64,000 bases of DNA from an uncultured Ruminiclostridium sp. (GTDB taxonomy: Bacteria; Bacillota; Clostridia; Oscillospirales; Ruminococcaceae), in NCBI GenBank assembly GCA_947624435.1, contig CANQKE010000001.1:32072-96071 (forward strand). Reading direction: 5' to 3'. The translations under genes and the position numbers were made by a program. The notes beneath the pieces are model-generated. The model saw only the letters and a program-made list of their open reading frames with translations, made no database searches and was not told the DNA's origin. Of this stretch, positions 44,701 to 51,699 are shown one piece after another. The first letter of the stretch is position 1; each line of letters starts with the position of its first letter.

Positions 44701-45478
44701 TTCCGCAGAGCTTTCATGGAACAAGGACAGCACGGCAAGCGGCTATCAGCTTGAAGTGTACAAGGACGGCAAGTGGATAGGCTATACCGTAAGAGGCGGC
44801 TCTTCTTCCTCTTACACGATAAAAAATCTCGCGGCGGGTACGAAATACAATGTCCGTATAAGAGCATATAAGACGATAAGCGATAAGACGGTGTACGGAG
44901 AATATAAGACCGGTTCGATATATACCGCGCCGTCCGGAATGAGTGGGTTTAAGCTGGCGTCGCGCGGAGTAAATTCGCTTAAGCTGTCCTGGACAAAGAA
45001 CAACACCGCAAGCGGCTATGAACTCGGAATATACAAGAACGGCAAGTGGATAACTTATACTATAAAGGGCGGTTCTTCGACCTCTTATACGATAAAGGAC
45101 CTTGCAGCGGGTACGAAATACAGCGTCCGCATAAGAGCATATAAGAATATCAGCGATAAGAAGATATACGGTTCGTATAAGACCGGTTCGGCAAATACCG
45201 CGCCGTCTAACATGACCGGCTTTAAGCTGGTAAGCAAGACCGCTTCTTCCGTAAAGCTGCAATGGAATAAAAATACCAGCGCCGACGGCTATCAGCTTGA
45301 AATATATAAAAACGGCAAATGGCTGCGCTATACCATAACTGATAATAACACCACCACTTACAACATTAGCGGGCTCGCAAAAGCCACAAGGTATAATGTC
45401 CGAATAAGAGCCTATAAGACCAATAGCGGCACTACCGTATACGGTGCTTATAAAAACGGCAGCTGCGGCACTAAATAA
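41756..45478 (+). CDS. Secreted papain-family (C1A) protease with FN3 repeats
   Basis: 1240 residues; ATG at 41756 after GGAAAGGAG. Signal peptide (1 to about 26), then a C1A protease: QGQWGSCWAF (Cys56), NHAVTIVGWDDN (His245), WLIKNSWGE (Asn278). Then a beta-rich domain with DIAVYLNPSDPG, immunoglobulin-like segments, and three Cys-pair segments (CPVCGYEKT, CEVCGEKL, CEVCGDSY). Five FN3-like repeats of about 85 residues end the protein (starting ITKFSL, MTGFKL, VTGFKL, MSGFKL, MTGFKL). No sortase or dockerin motif, so it is probably released or held by the repeats. Confidence 0.9.
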   Translation: MNKFFKGIVGSCVISALLIPTFTAAAADGDKLPESYSSVEQGYISSVKDQGQWGSCWAFTAAAISEASISKEFGKDIDISEELSTYFWTHPTEYGLQIGQSADTYTALLTEPYNYLNFGGTSAYAAFLMMSGIGPYEEDPNYPYSAKGKPELALNGLPEDKYVELRGKLPAKLTDFYYVNAKVDEMGNPIEAYDIDSVKRLVYEYGAVGSGYAELADDKLDENYINEYDGEYYYYCGDPDAMPNHAVTIVGWDDNIPASRFTNHGLTPEGDGGWLIKNSWGEKARNNGYFWLSYYDKTIYSMLVAVDFTMENEDDYYDNVYSYDNAELLVFLTNNESKIYSANVFSAENDGELLNAVSYFTGEAGSVHDIAVYLNPSDPGDPTSGEKVFQTTDIAPYAGYRSVMLDKPVSLKAGDTFAVVNKETNPSGTAYMWAEYGSEQTSDNCLTSEAKIKNGESFYSEDGENWSDIITLGLTSGNLRIKAYTVMPEEQQPSEITEESVSDIDDQTYNTEEITPPVTVKCGGNVLVKGKDYELTFEDNIEAGTASYTVKGIGDYTGEVTKTFTIKKLAMYYKTNTEVTFAPSADGTLDFPFTGKEIQPDVTVVTDGIKLTPGKDFTVKYKNNIYVTEYEENSAPFVTITGTGSVSGTLLISDAFKIVINAPAGHTHSFVEKESTAPTCVEDGELVEICPVCGYEKTTVLKATGKHTGEWVVEKAPTCADKGIRSMICEVCGEKLTETIPATGAHSYKATVIPPTYTEPGYTLYVCEVCGDSYKEDFVPVLTLGEITKFSLTKRDYQSLGLSWNKAEGADGYQLQAEKNGAWVTIALINGGSNLSYTITGLEAGTYYPLRIRPFVIDSDGVKLYGKYKTGSANTAPANMTGFKLAERGVNSTVLSWDENPSADGYQLEIYVDGKWVGYTVRDGSETSYTISDLSAGTKYNVRIRAYITSGSKNIYGAYKTGSIYTAPASVTGFKLAARGVNSAELSWNKDSTASGYQLEVYKDGKWIGYTVRGGSSSSYTIKNLAAGTKYNVRIRAYKTISDKTVYGEYKTGSIYTAPSGMSGFKLASRGVNSLKLSWTKNNTASGYELGIYKNGKWITYTIKGGSSTSYTIKDLAAGTKYSVRIRAYKNISDKKIYGSYKTGSANTAPSNMTGFKLVSKTASSVKLQWNKNTSADGYQLEIYKNGKWLRYTITDNNTTTYNISGLAKATRYNVRIRAYKTNSGTTVYGAYKNGSCGTK

Positions 45479-45501
45479 CAGAGCAGCCTAGGCATGCCTA
45501 C

Positions 45502-45546
45502 CCCCTCGGTCATCTGACGGCCGAGGGGATATTTTATACAGATACG
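45502..45546 (+). terminator. Terminator after the C1A protease gene
   Basis: CCCCTCGG/CCGAGGGG, an 8-bp perfect stem around a 21-nt loop, followed by ATATTTTAT. Confidence 0.7.
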
Positions 45547-45599
45547 CTTACTTTTAAGGTGAAAACATAAAACTTTCTGCAAAAGCTGAAAAATTTTAC

Positions 45600-45628
45600 T
45601 TGAAAAATTTTTCGGTTTATGGTAAAAT
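45600..45628 (+). promoter_or_regulatory. Promoter of the DtxR-family regulator
   Basis: TTGAAA, 17-bp spacer, TAAAAT. Confidence 0.7.
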
Positions 45629-45716
45629 TCAATTATAGAGTTTATCATGCAGTTAAAACAGCGGCGCTTTGCCGTAACGTCTGCTGACAAAAGCGTCAAA
45701 GTGCGGGAGGTAACAC

Positions 45717-46088
45717 ATGAAAATACAGGAATCCGCCGAAAACTATCTTGAATCTATACTTATTCTGAAAAATCGTCTGGGCAACGTCCGTTCGATAGAT
45801 ATAGTTAATTTTCTGGACTATTCCAAGCCCAGTATAAGCGTAGCTATGAAAAATCTGCGGAATGAAAATTATATAGAGATAGACTCAAAGAATTATATCA
45901 CTCTTACCGAAAAAGGGCTCGCTATAGCGGAAAAAATGTACGAGCGTCATACTATGCTGACAGATTGGCTTACCCGGCTCGGCGTTGATGAAAAGACGGC
46001 GGCGGAAGACGCTTGCAGGATAGAGCATGTGCTCAGCGATAAGAGCTTTGCGGTGCTTAAAAAACATATCCTTGAAACAAAGGAATAA
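45717..46088 (+). CDS. DtxR/MntR-family metal-dependent repressor
   Basis: 123 residues, the short (MntR-like) form without an SH3 domain. N-terminal HTH (ENYLESILILKN..VRSIDIVNFLDYSKPSISVAMKNL) and a dimerisation/metal domain with ERHTML and DACRIEHVLS. The metal site reads Cys-x-x-Glu-His as in DtxR, where MntR has Glu-x-x-Glu-His. The N-terminal MntR Asp is Asn here. This points to Fe(II)-type rather than Mn(II) sensing. RBS GGGAGG. No metal transporter is adjacent. Confidence 0.85.
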   Translation: MKIQESAENYLESILILKNRLGNVRSIDIVNFLDYSKPSISVAMKNLRNENYIEIDSKNYITLTEKGLAIAEKMYERHTMLTDWLTRLGVDEKTAAEDACRIEHVLSDKSFAVLKKHILETKE

Positions 46089-46106
46089 ACAGTGTATCCG
46101 AATACC

Positions 46107-46150
46107 AAAGCATCCCTCAAACCGTAAACGCGGTTCGGGGGATATTTTCG
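46107..46150 (+). terminator. Terminator-like hairpin after the DtxR-type gene
   Basis: ATCCCTCAAACCG pairs imperfectly with CGGTTCGGGGGAT around TAAACG, followed by ATTTTCG. Confidence 0.5.
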
Positions 46151-46193
46151 TGTACGCCGCGGTCCTTTTATTGAATTTATTTTTATTCACCTA

Positions 46194-46222
46194 TTGCAAT
46201 AGCCGGAAAAGTGATGTATAAT
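46194..46222 (+). promoter_or_regulatory. Promoter of the hprK operon
   Basis: TTGCAA, 17-bp spacer, TATAAT (46217-46222). Confidence 0.75.
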
Positions 46223-46279
46223 ATTATTATAGGTTTTTATGCCCTGTTGAAAATCATAACGATGAAAAGAGGAATATAT

Positions 46280-47239
46280 ATGGCAAAAGAATTTACCGTT
46301 TCCCTTAAGACTATCATAGACAATTTTACACTTGAGATCATCCATATGCCCGGAGAACCGAGTAATATATTGATAAATAACGCCGACATTAACCGACCCG
46401 GATTGCAGCTCGCGGGCTTTTATGAGTATTTTGACCACGAGCGCATACAGATAATCGGGCGGGCGGAAACGGCGTATCTTGAACAGTGCGGAGCTGAGAT
46501 AAGGCTTCAGCGGCTGAGAAAATTTTTCAGTGAAAAGCCCGCCGCCGTGATAGTTACCCGCGGACAGGAGATAATGCCGGAGATGAAACAGACCGCGGCA
46601 GAATATAAAGTACCGCTGCTGCTTAGCGAGGAAAGCACGACGGTGTTCGTGTCAAAGCTTGCGGCGTCCCTTTCACTGGAGCTTGCTCCGAGAATAACCC
46701 GCCACGGCGTGCTTATCGAGGTATACGGCGAGGGTATGCTGATACTCGGCGACAGCGGCGTGGGCAAGAGTGAAACGGCTATAGAGCTGGTAAAGCGCGG
46801 TCACAGGCTGGTTGCGGACGACGCGGTAGAGATAAGAAAAGCGTCTAACATAACGCTGGTAGGCAGTTCACCTGATAATATCCGCCACTTTCTTGAGCTG
46901 CGCGGCATAGGAATAGTAAACGCGCGCCAGTTGTTCGGTATAGGAGCGGTAAAGGTCAGCGAGAGAATAGACCTTGTAATAGAGCTTGAAATGTGGAATC
47001 CGGAAAAGATATACGACCGTATGGGCGTGGATAATCATTACATGTCCATCTTAGGCGTAAAAGTGCCGTCCCTTACCATTCCGGTAAAGCCGGGACGTAA
47101 TCTTGCGGTAATACTGGAAGTTGCGGCGATGAACAACCGTCAGAAGAAGATGGGCTACAATGCCGCACAGGAGCTGCTTGATAATCTCGGACTTGACCTT
47201 GAGGGCGCGGACACAGTCACCGACTGGGAAAATCAATAA
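46280..47239 (+). CDS. hprK: HPr kinase/phosphorylase
   Basis: 319 residues. ATP loop GDSGVGKSE and the HprK signature LELRGIGIVNARQLFG. It phosphorylates HPr on Ser46 when glycolytic intermediates are high and so switches on CcpA-dependent catabolite control; it also reverses the reaction. ATG at 46280 after AAAGAGGA. Upstream in-frame Met codons lack a binding site. Leads an apparent operon with a PHP protein and a glucokinase. Confidence 0.96.
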   Translation: MAKEFTVSLKTIIDNFTLEIIHMPGEPSNILINNADINRPGLQLAGFYEYFDHERIQIIGRAETAYLEQCGAEIRLQRLRKFFSEKPAAVIVTRGQEIMPEMKQTAAEYKVPLLLSEESTTVFVSKLAASLSLELAPRITRHGVLIEVYGEGMLILGDSGVGKSETAIELVKRGHRLVADDAVEIRKASNITLVGSSPDNIRHFLELRGIGIVNARQLFGIGAVKVSERIDLVIELEMWNPEKIYDRMGVDNHYMSILGVKVPSLTIPVKPGRNLAVILEVAAMNNRQKKMGYNAAQELLDNLGLDLEGADTVTDWENQ

Positions 47240-47257
47240 TGAAAAGAGCTTTTTGAG

Positions 47258-47989
47258 ATGAATTTTATTGCAGATATGCACACACATACGCTCGCTTCCA
47301 CACATGCGTACTCTACTATCACCGAAAATGCGGCGGCAGCGGCGCAAAAAGGACTTAAATATCTCGGAATGACCGACCACTGTATAAAAATGACCGATGC
47401 TCCGCACTCGTGGCATTTCCAGAATCTTAGAACGATACCGCATTTTCTCAGCGGCGTAAGGATAATAAAAGGGGTAGAGGCGGACCTTATCGGTTATAAC
47501 GGCGAGCTGGACCTTACCGACGATATAAGAAATTCCGTCGAATGGGTGAATGTTTCGATACATTGGGGATTGCTTATGCCGTCTTCCGAGGACGAGCATA
47601 CAAAAACATACATAGCGGCGGCACGCGACCCTAAGACTTGCGTGTTGAGCCATACCGATTCGCACGATTTTCCGTATGATTACGACGCCGTTACCTGTGA
47701 GTGCAGGGATAACAACGTGCTTATCGAGCTTAACGCCAGCAGACTGGCTGACCCGCGTTCGGTCAAACGGCTTAAGGAAAATATTCTGCCGGCCTGCATA
47801 AAAAACGGCTGCCCGATAATAGTAAACTCCGACGCGCATTTCTGGTCGAGGATCGCGGCGTTTGATGCGGCAAAGCAGCTTATAAAAGACGTCTCCTTTC
47901 CTAAGGAGCTGATAGTAAACGCCGACCTTGAAAGGTTTGAAGCGTTTTTAAGAATGAAAAACATATCGGTATTAACCGAAGAAAAATAA
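47258..47989 (+). CDS. PHP-domain phosphoesterase (YcdX-like)
   Basis: 243 residues. Metal ligands visible at DMHTHTLAS, GMTDHC, GVEADL, SIHW, SHTDSH and NSDAHFW, the full set of PHP phosphatases. Cytosolic; substrate unknown (YcdX and histidinol-phosphatase are relatives). Between hprK and the glucokinase, 18 nt after hprK, so probably co-transcribed. Confidence 0.85.
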   Translation: MNFIADMHTHTLASTHAYSTITENAAAAAQKGLKYLGMTDHCIKMTDAPHSWHFQNLRTIPHFLSGVRIIKGVEADLIGYNGELDLTDDIRNSVEWVNVSIHWGLLMPSSEDEHTKTYIAAARDPKTCVLSHTDSHDFPYDYDAVTCECRDNNVLIELNASRLADPRSVKRLKENILPACIKNGCPIIVNSDAHFWSRIAAFDAAKQLIKDVSFPKELIVNADLERFEAFLRMKNISVLTEEK

Positions 47990-48015
47990 AATATAATATA
48001 AAGGCAGGAAGAAAA

Positions 48016-48972
48016 ATGTACAACATAGGTATTGATCTTGGCGGAACTAACATAAAGGCGGGCGTTGTTGCGGACGATTGCCGCATAATAGGACGTTCAA
48101 ACATAAAGACTGCGCTGCCGCGTCCGGCGGAGGATATCGCGGACAGCATTGCCGAAGCGGTAAAGCTCGCGGTGGCTGACAGCTCGGAAAAGATAGACAA
48201 GATAAACAGCATAGGAATAGGCACGCCCGGCGTTGCGGAACGTAATTCCGGTATAGTGCTGTATTCCTGCAATTTAGGATTTGAAAACACCCCGCTCGGC
48301 GTTCTGCTCAAGGAGCGGCTGGGTACGGACATATATGTTGAAAACGATGCTAACGTCGCCGCTTACGGAGAGGTGCTGGGCGGCGCGGCAAAGGGCTGCC
48401 GTGACGTCGTGGTGGTAACTCTCGGTACCGGCGTGGGCGGCGGAATAATAATCGACGGCAAAATTTACACCGGTTTTAATTACTGCGGCGCGGAGCTTGG
48501 TCATACCGTTATAGAATATAACGGCAGAGAATGCTCCTGCGGAAGAAAAGGCTGCTTTGAGGCGTATTCCTCCGCTACCGCGCTTATCACCGCTACCAAA
48601 CACGCAATGAGAGAGGATAAGAACAGCCGTATGTGGGCTATCGCGGATAATTCTCTTGATAACGTAGACGGCAAGACTGCGTTTGACGCAATGCGCGCGG
48701 GCGACGCCAGCGGAACGGCCGTAGTAAACGAGTATATCGAATATCTCGGCTGCGGACTGGTCAATATTGTAAATACCTTCCAGCCGGAAATGCTGCTCAT
48801 CGGCGGCGGTATCTGCAAAGAGGGTGACTATCTTATAAAGCCGCTGCAGGAGATCATCAAAAAAGACAGCTATTGTATAAATCCCGAGCGTTCGACCGTG
48901 CTTGCCGTAGCACAGCTCGGAAATGACGCGGGCATAGTAGGCGCCGCAAATCTTTACCGTCTCAGCAAATAA
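48016..48972 (+). CDS. glcK: ROK-family glucokinase
   Basis: 318 residues. ATP motif GIDLGGTNIKAG, sugar-site ENDANVAAYGE, LGTGVGGGII, and the ROK zinc signature ECSCGRKGCFEAY. Converts glucose to glucose-6-phosphate. Fits with the cellobiose phosphorylase elsewhere in the window, which releases free glucose. RBS is a modest GGCAGGAAG. Confidence 0.92.
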   Translation: MYNIGIDLGGTNIKAGVVADDCRIIGRSNIKTALPRPAEDIADSIAEAVKLAVADSSEKIDKINSIGIGTPGVAERNSGIVLYSCNLGFENTPLGVLLKERLGTDIYVENDANVAAYGEVLGGAAKGCRDVVVVTLGTGVGGGIIIDGKIYTGFNYCGAELGHTVIEYNGRECSCGRKGCFEAYSSATALITATKHAMREDKNSRMWAIADNSLDNVDGKTAFDAMRAGDASGTAVVNEYIEYLGCGLVNIVNTFQPEMLLIGGGICKEGDYLIKPLQEIIKKDSYCINPERSTVLAVAQLGNDAGIVGAANLYRLSK

Positions 48973-49033
48973 CAGGCGCTGCGGCGGAATGACTTTGCGC
49001 TGTCCGCCGTGACCGTATTTAAGGAGAAAAGCA

Positions 49034-49945
49034 TTGAGCCTTTTTGATTTGGAACAGGCGGCAAAGATCGCCGGATTATACGGCGCCGAGGTGCTGTATA
49101 ACGAGCCTATGAAAGCGCACACCACCTTCAGGATAGGCGGAACGTGCGAGATGATGATAAAAATAAATTGTGAGGCGCTGCTGCGGGAGCTTATCGTGTG
49201 CTGCCGCGGTAACGGCATACCTTATTACGTTGTCGGCAGGGGCAGCAATATACTTGTCAGCGATAAAGGATTAAAGGGTATCGTGCTGCTTATCGGCGCG
49301 GATTTTGCCGCCGCGCATATCAGCGGAGAGGTCATTGAATGTCAGGCGGGCGCTTCGCTTGGGGCTGTATGTTCGCTTGCTTTGGAAAATTCGCTCTCCG
49401 GGCTGGAATTTGCCTACGGAATACCCGGAACGGTAGGCGGCGCGGTATACATGAACGCCGGAGCATACGGCGGAGAAATGAGCGATGTGATTATTTCCTG
49501 CCGCTGCATAGATAAAAACGGCGAGATAAAGACCTTTACCCGCGACAAAATGGAGTTGGGCTATCGCACAAGCGTATTTTTACGCGGCGGATATTGTATC
49601 ACCTCAGTTTCTATGAAGCTGGAAAAAGGCGATCCTTCGGCGATAAAGGAGCGCATGGATACTCTGATGTCCCGCCGCAAAGCGAAGCAGCCTTTGGAAT
49701 ATCCCAGCGCGGGCAGCACGTTCAAGCGGCCGTCGGGAGATTATGCCGCGCGCCTTATCGAGGAAAGCCGGCTTAAAGGCGTATCGGTAGGAGACGCACA
49801 GGTAAGTGAAAAGCACAGCGGCTTTATTATCAATAAAGGCGACGCCAGCTTTGACGATGTTTGCAGACTAATAGAACAAGTGAAAGAAAAGGTATATTCA
49901 GACAGCGGAATAATGCTGGAATGTGAAGTTCTGATAATGGAATGA
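49034..49945 (+). CDS. murB: UDP-N-acetylenolpyruvoylglucosamine reductase
   Basis: 303 residues. Start is TTG at 49034, 8 nt after AAGGAG. FAD-binding domain with HTTFRIGG and GRGSNILVSDKG, then GIPGTVGGAVYMNAGAYG, YPSAGSTFKRP (with the catalytic Ser region) and the final GIMLECEV with the Glu. It makes UDP-N-acetylmuramic acid. Its rapZ-whiA-dnaE neighbours follow the conserved Firmicutes order. Confidence 0.95.
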   Translation: MSLFDLEQAAKIAGLYGAEVLYNEPMKAHTTFRIGGTCEMMIKINCEALLRELIVCCRGNGIPYYVVGRGSNILVSDKGLKGIVLLIGADFAAAHISGEVIECQAGASLGAVCSLALENSLSGLEFAYGIPGTVGGAVYMNAGAYGGEMSDVIISCRCIDKNGEIKTFTRDKMELGYRTSVFLRGGYCITSVSMKLEKGDPSAIKERMDTLMSRRKAKQPLEYPSAGSTFKRPSGDYAARLIEESRLKGVSVGDAQVSEKHSGFIINKGDASFDDVCRLIEQVKEKVYSDSGIMLECEVLIME

Positions 49946-49966
49946 ACTAATATAGGGGGGACGGCA

Positions 49967-50836
49967 ATGAAAACGGAATTTGTAATAGTTACCGGTATAT
50001 CCGGTTCCGGTAAATCCTGCGCGGTGAATGTGCTGGAGGATATAGGCTACTACTGTATAGACAATATGCCGCCGCTGCTTATAGAAAAATTCGCGGAGAT
50101 ATGCGAGAAAAACGACGAGATAAACAAGGCCGCCATAGTTACCGATATACGCGGGGGTACGCTTTTTCTGAATATGAACGAGAGTATCGAGCAGCTTAAA
50201 AACAGAGGGCTTAATATCAAGGTGCTGTTCGTCGACGCAAATCCCGCGGTAATAAAGCGCCGCTATAAGGAGACACGTCGGCCGCATCCGCTGTTCGATC
50301 TTGCAAACGGGGACATTGACAAGGCGATAGAGGCGGAGGCGGCGATGCTTGAGCCTATGCGCTCAATAGCGGATTATTATATAGATACCAGCCTTATGTC
50401 CACCGCCACCTTTAAGGAAAACATAATAAATATCTTCCTTGATAATCCATCCGACAGCATGACTATAAGCTGTATGTCTTTCGGCTTTAAGTACGGTGTG
50501 CCTAACGAGGCGGATCTGGTGTTCGACGTGCGCTGTCTGCCGAATCCGTTCTATATTCCGGAGCTTAAGACCAAGACCGGAATGGATAAAGAGGTCAGGG
50601 ATTACGTCATGAAATTCGACAGCTCGAAAACGTTGCTGGATAAGCTGTACGAGCTGATAGATTTTCTTATCCCGCAGTATCTGCACGAGGGTAAAAGCCA
50701 GCTGGTGATAGCTTTCGGCTGCACCGGCGGAAAGCACCGCAGCGTTACTTTCGCCCAGATGATGTACGATCACATCAAGGACGGCGGGTTCAAGGTCAGG
50801 GTGCTGCACCGCGATCTGGATAAAAAGAACAAATAA
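49967..50836 (+). CDS. rapZ: RapZ/YvcJ-family nucleotide-binding protein
   Basis: 289 residues. N-terminal Walker A GISGSGKS, YYCIDNMPP, and C-terminal FGCTGGKHRSVTF. In Gram-positives the family (YvcJ) is a GTPase/ATPase tied to competence and envelope homeostasis; E. coli RapZ controls GlmS. RBS AGGGGGG. The usual partner yvcK (glmR), normally next to it, is missing here. Confidence 0.93.
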   Translation: MKTEFVIVTGISGSGKSCAVNVLEDIGYYCIDNMPPLLIEKFAEICEKNDEINKAAIVTDIRGGTLFLNMNESIEQLKNRGLNIKVLFVDANPAVIKRRYKETRRPHPLFDLANGDIDKAIEAEAAMLEPMRSIADYYIDTSLMSTATFKENIINIFLDNPSDSMTISCMSFGFKYGVPNEADLVFDVRCLPNPFYIPELKTKTGMDKEVRDYVMKFDSSKTLLDKLYELIDFLIPQYLHEGKSQLVIAFGCTGGKHRSVTFAQMMYDHIKDGGFKVRVLHRDLDKKNK

Positions 50837-50856
50837 ATGTGAAAGGTCGTGCCGGC

Positions 50857-51699
50857 ATGTCTTTCTGTACCGATATCAAAAACGAGCTTTGCCGGCAAGA
50901 GCCGGACAATCGGTCAAAGCTGTATATAGCAAAGGGCGCGGCGTTTGCGATGAACGGCGGTGCTTTTAAGACAGGCAATAAAAAGACCGCCTCTTATTTA
51001 AGCCGAATACTTACGGAAAGCGGCTGCGCCTCGGCATTGGATACCGTGGAGCAAAACGGCAAAAAGCGTTATATACTGACACTTAAAGACAGCCGCTTTG
51101 CGGACGAGCTGCCGGATTGCAGCGGCGACGCTTCACTCGGCGCGTTTTTAAGGGGCGCTTTTCTGGTATGCGGTTTTGCCTCGGACCCGTCAAAGGAGTA
51201 CCAGCTGGAATTTTTTCTGCGCGACAGTGAAAAGACCGCAATGGTCGCCGATATGATATCGGAACACGGAATGAGCGCGAGGATATCAGCCCGCCGCAGC
51301 GGCAGCTTTCTCTATATCAAGGACAGCGAAAAAATCGCGGACATGCTCACCTTTATGGGCGCTATGGTCATGTCTATGACTTTGATAAACGTCAAGATAT
51401 ATAAAGAATTAAGGAACAAAGTAAACCGCAGCGTTAATTTTGAGGCGGCAAACCTGGACAAGACTATAGCCGCCGCGCAAAAGCAGATAGACGACATCAA
51501 TTACATAGTTTCCCTTAAAGGGATAGACTATCTGCCGGAGGAGCTTAGGGAAACCGCACGGCTTCGGCTGGAATCTCCGGAATCGTCGCTTACTGAGATA
51601 GGCGGCAGGCTTGACCCGCCGATAAGCCGTACCGGAGTGTTCCGGAGGCTGCGCAGGATATCTGTCATCGCGGACGAGCTTCGCAGAAAAGGAGAATAG
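50857..51699 (+). CDS. whiA: DNA-binding protein WhiA
   Basis: 280 residues. N-terminal LAGLIDADG-like part (SFCTDIKNELCR, AKGAAFAMNGGAFK) and C-terminal HTH (SSLTEIGGRLDPPISRTGVFRRLRRI). WhiA affects cell division and chromosome segregation in Gram-positives. The ATG at 50857 is chosen (AAAGG 10 nt upstream); a GTG at 50839 is in frame. Its TAG stop abuts the dnaE start with no gap. Confidence 0.94.
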   Translation: MSFCTDIKNELCRQEPDNRSKLYIAKGAAFAMNGGAFKTGNKKTASYLSRILTESGCASALDTVEQNGKKRYILTLKDSRFADELPDCSGDASLGAFLRGAFLVCGFASDPSKEYQLEFFLRDSEKTAMVADMISEHGMSARISARRSGSFLYIKDSEKIADMLTFMGAMVMSMTLINVKIYKELRNKVNRSVNFEAANLDKTIAAAQKQIDDINYIVSLKGIDYLPEELRETARLRLESPESSLTEIGGRLDPPISRTGVFRRLRRISVIADELRRKGE

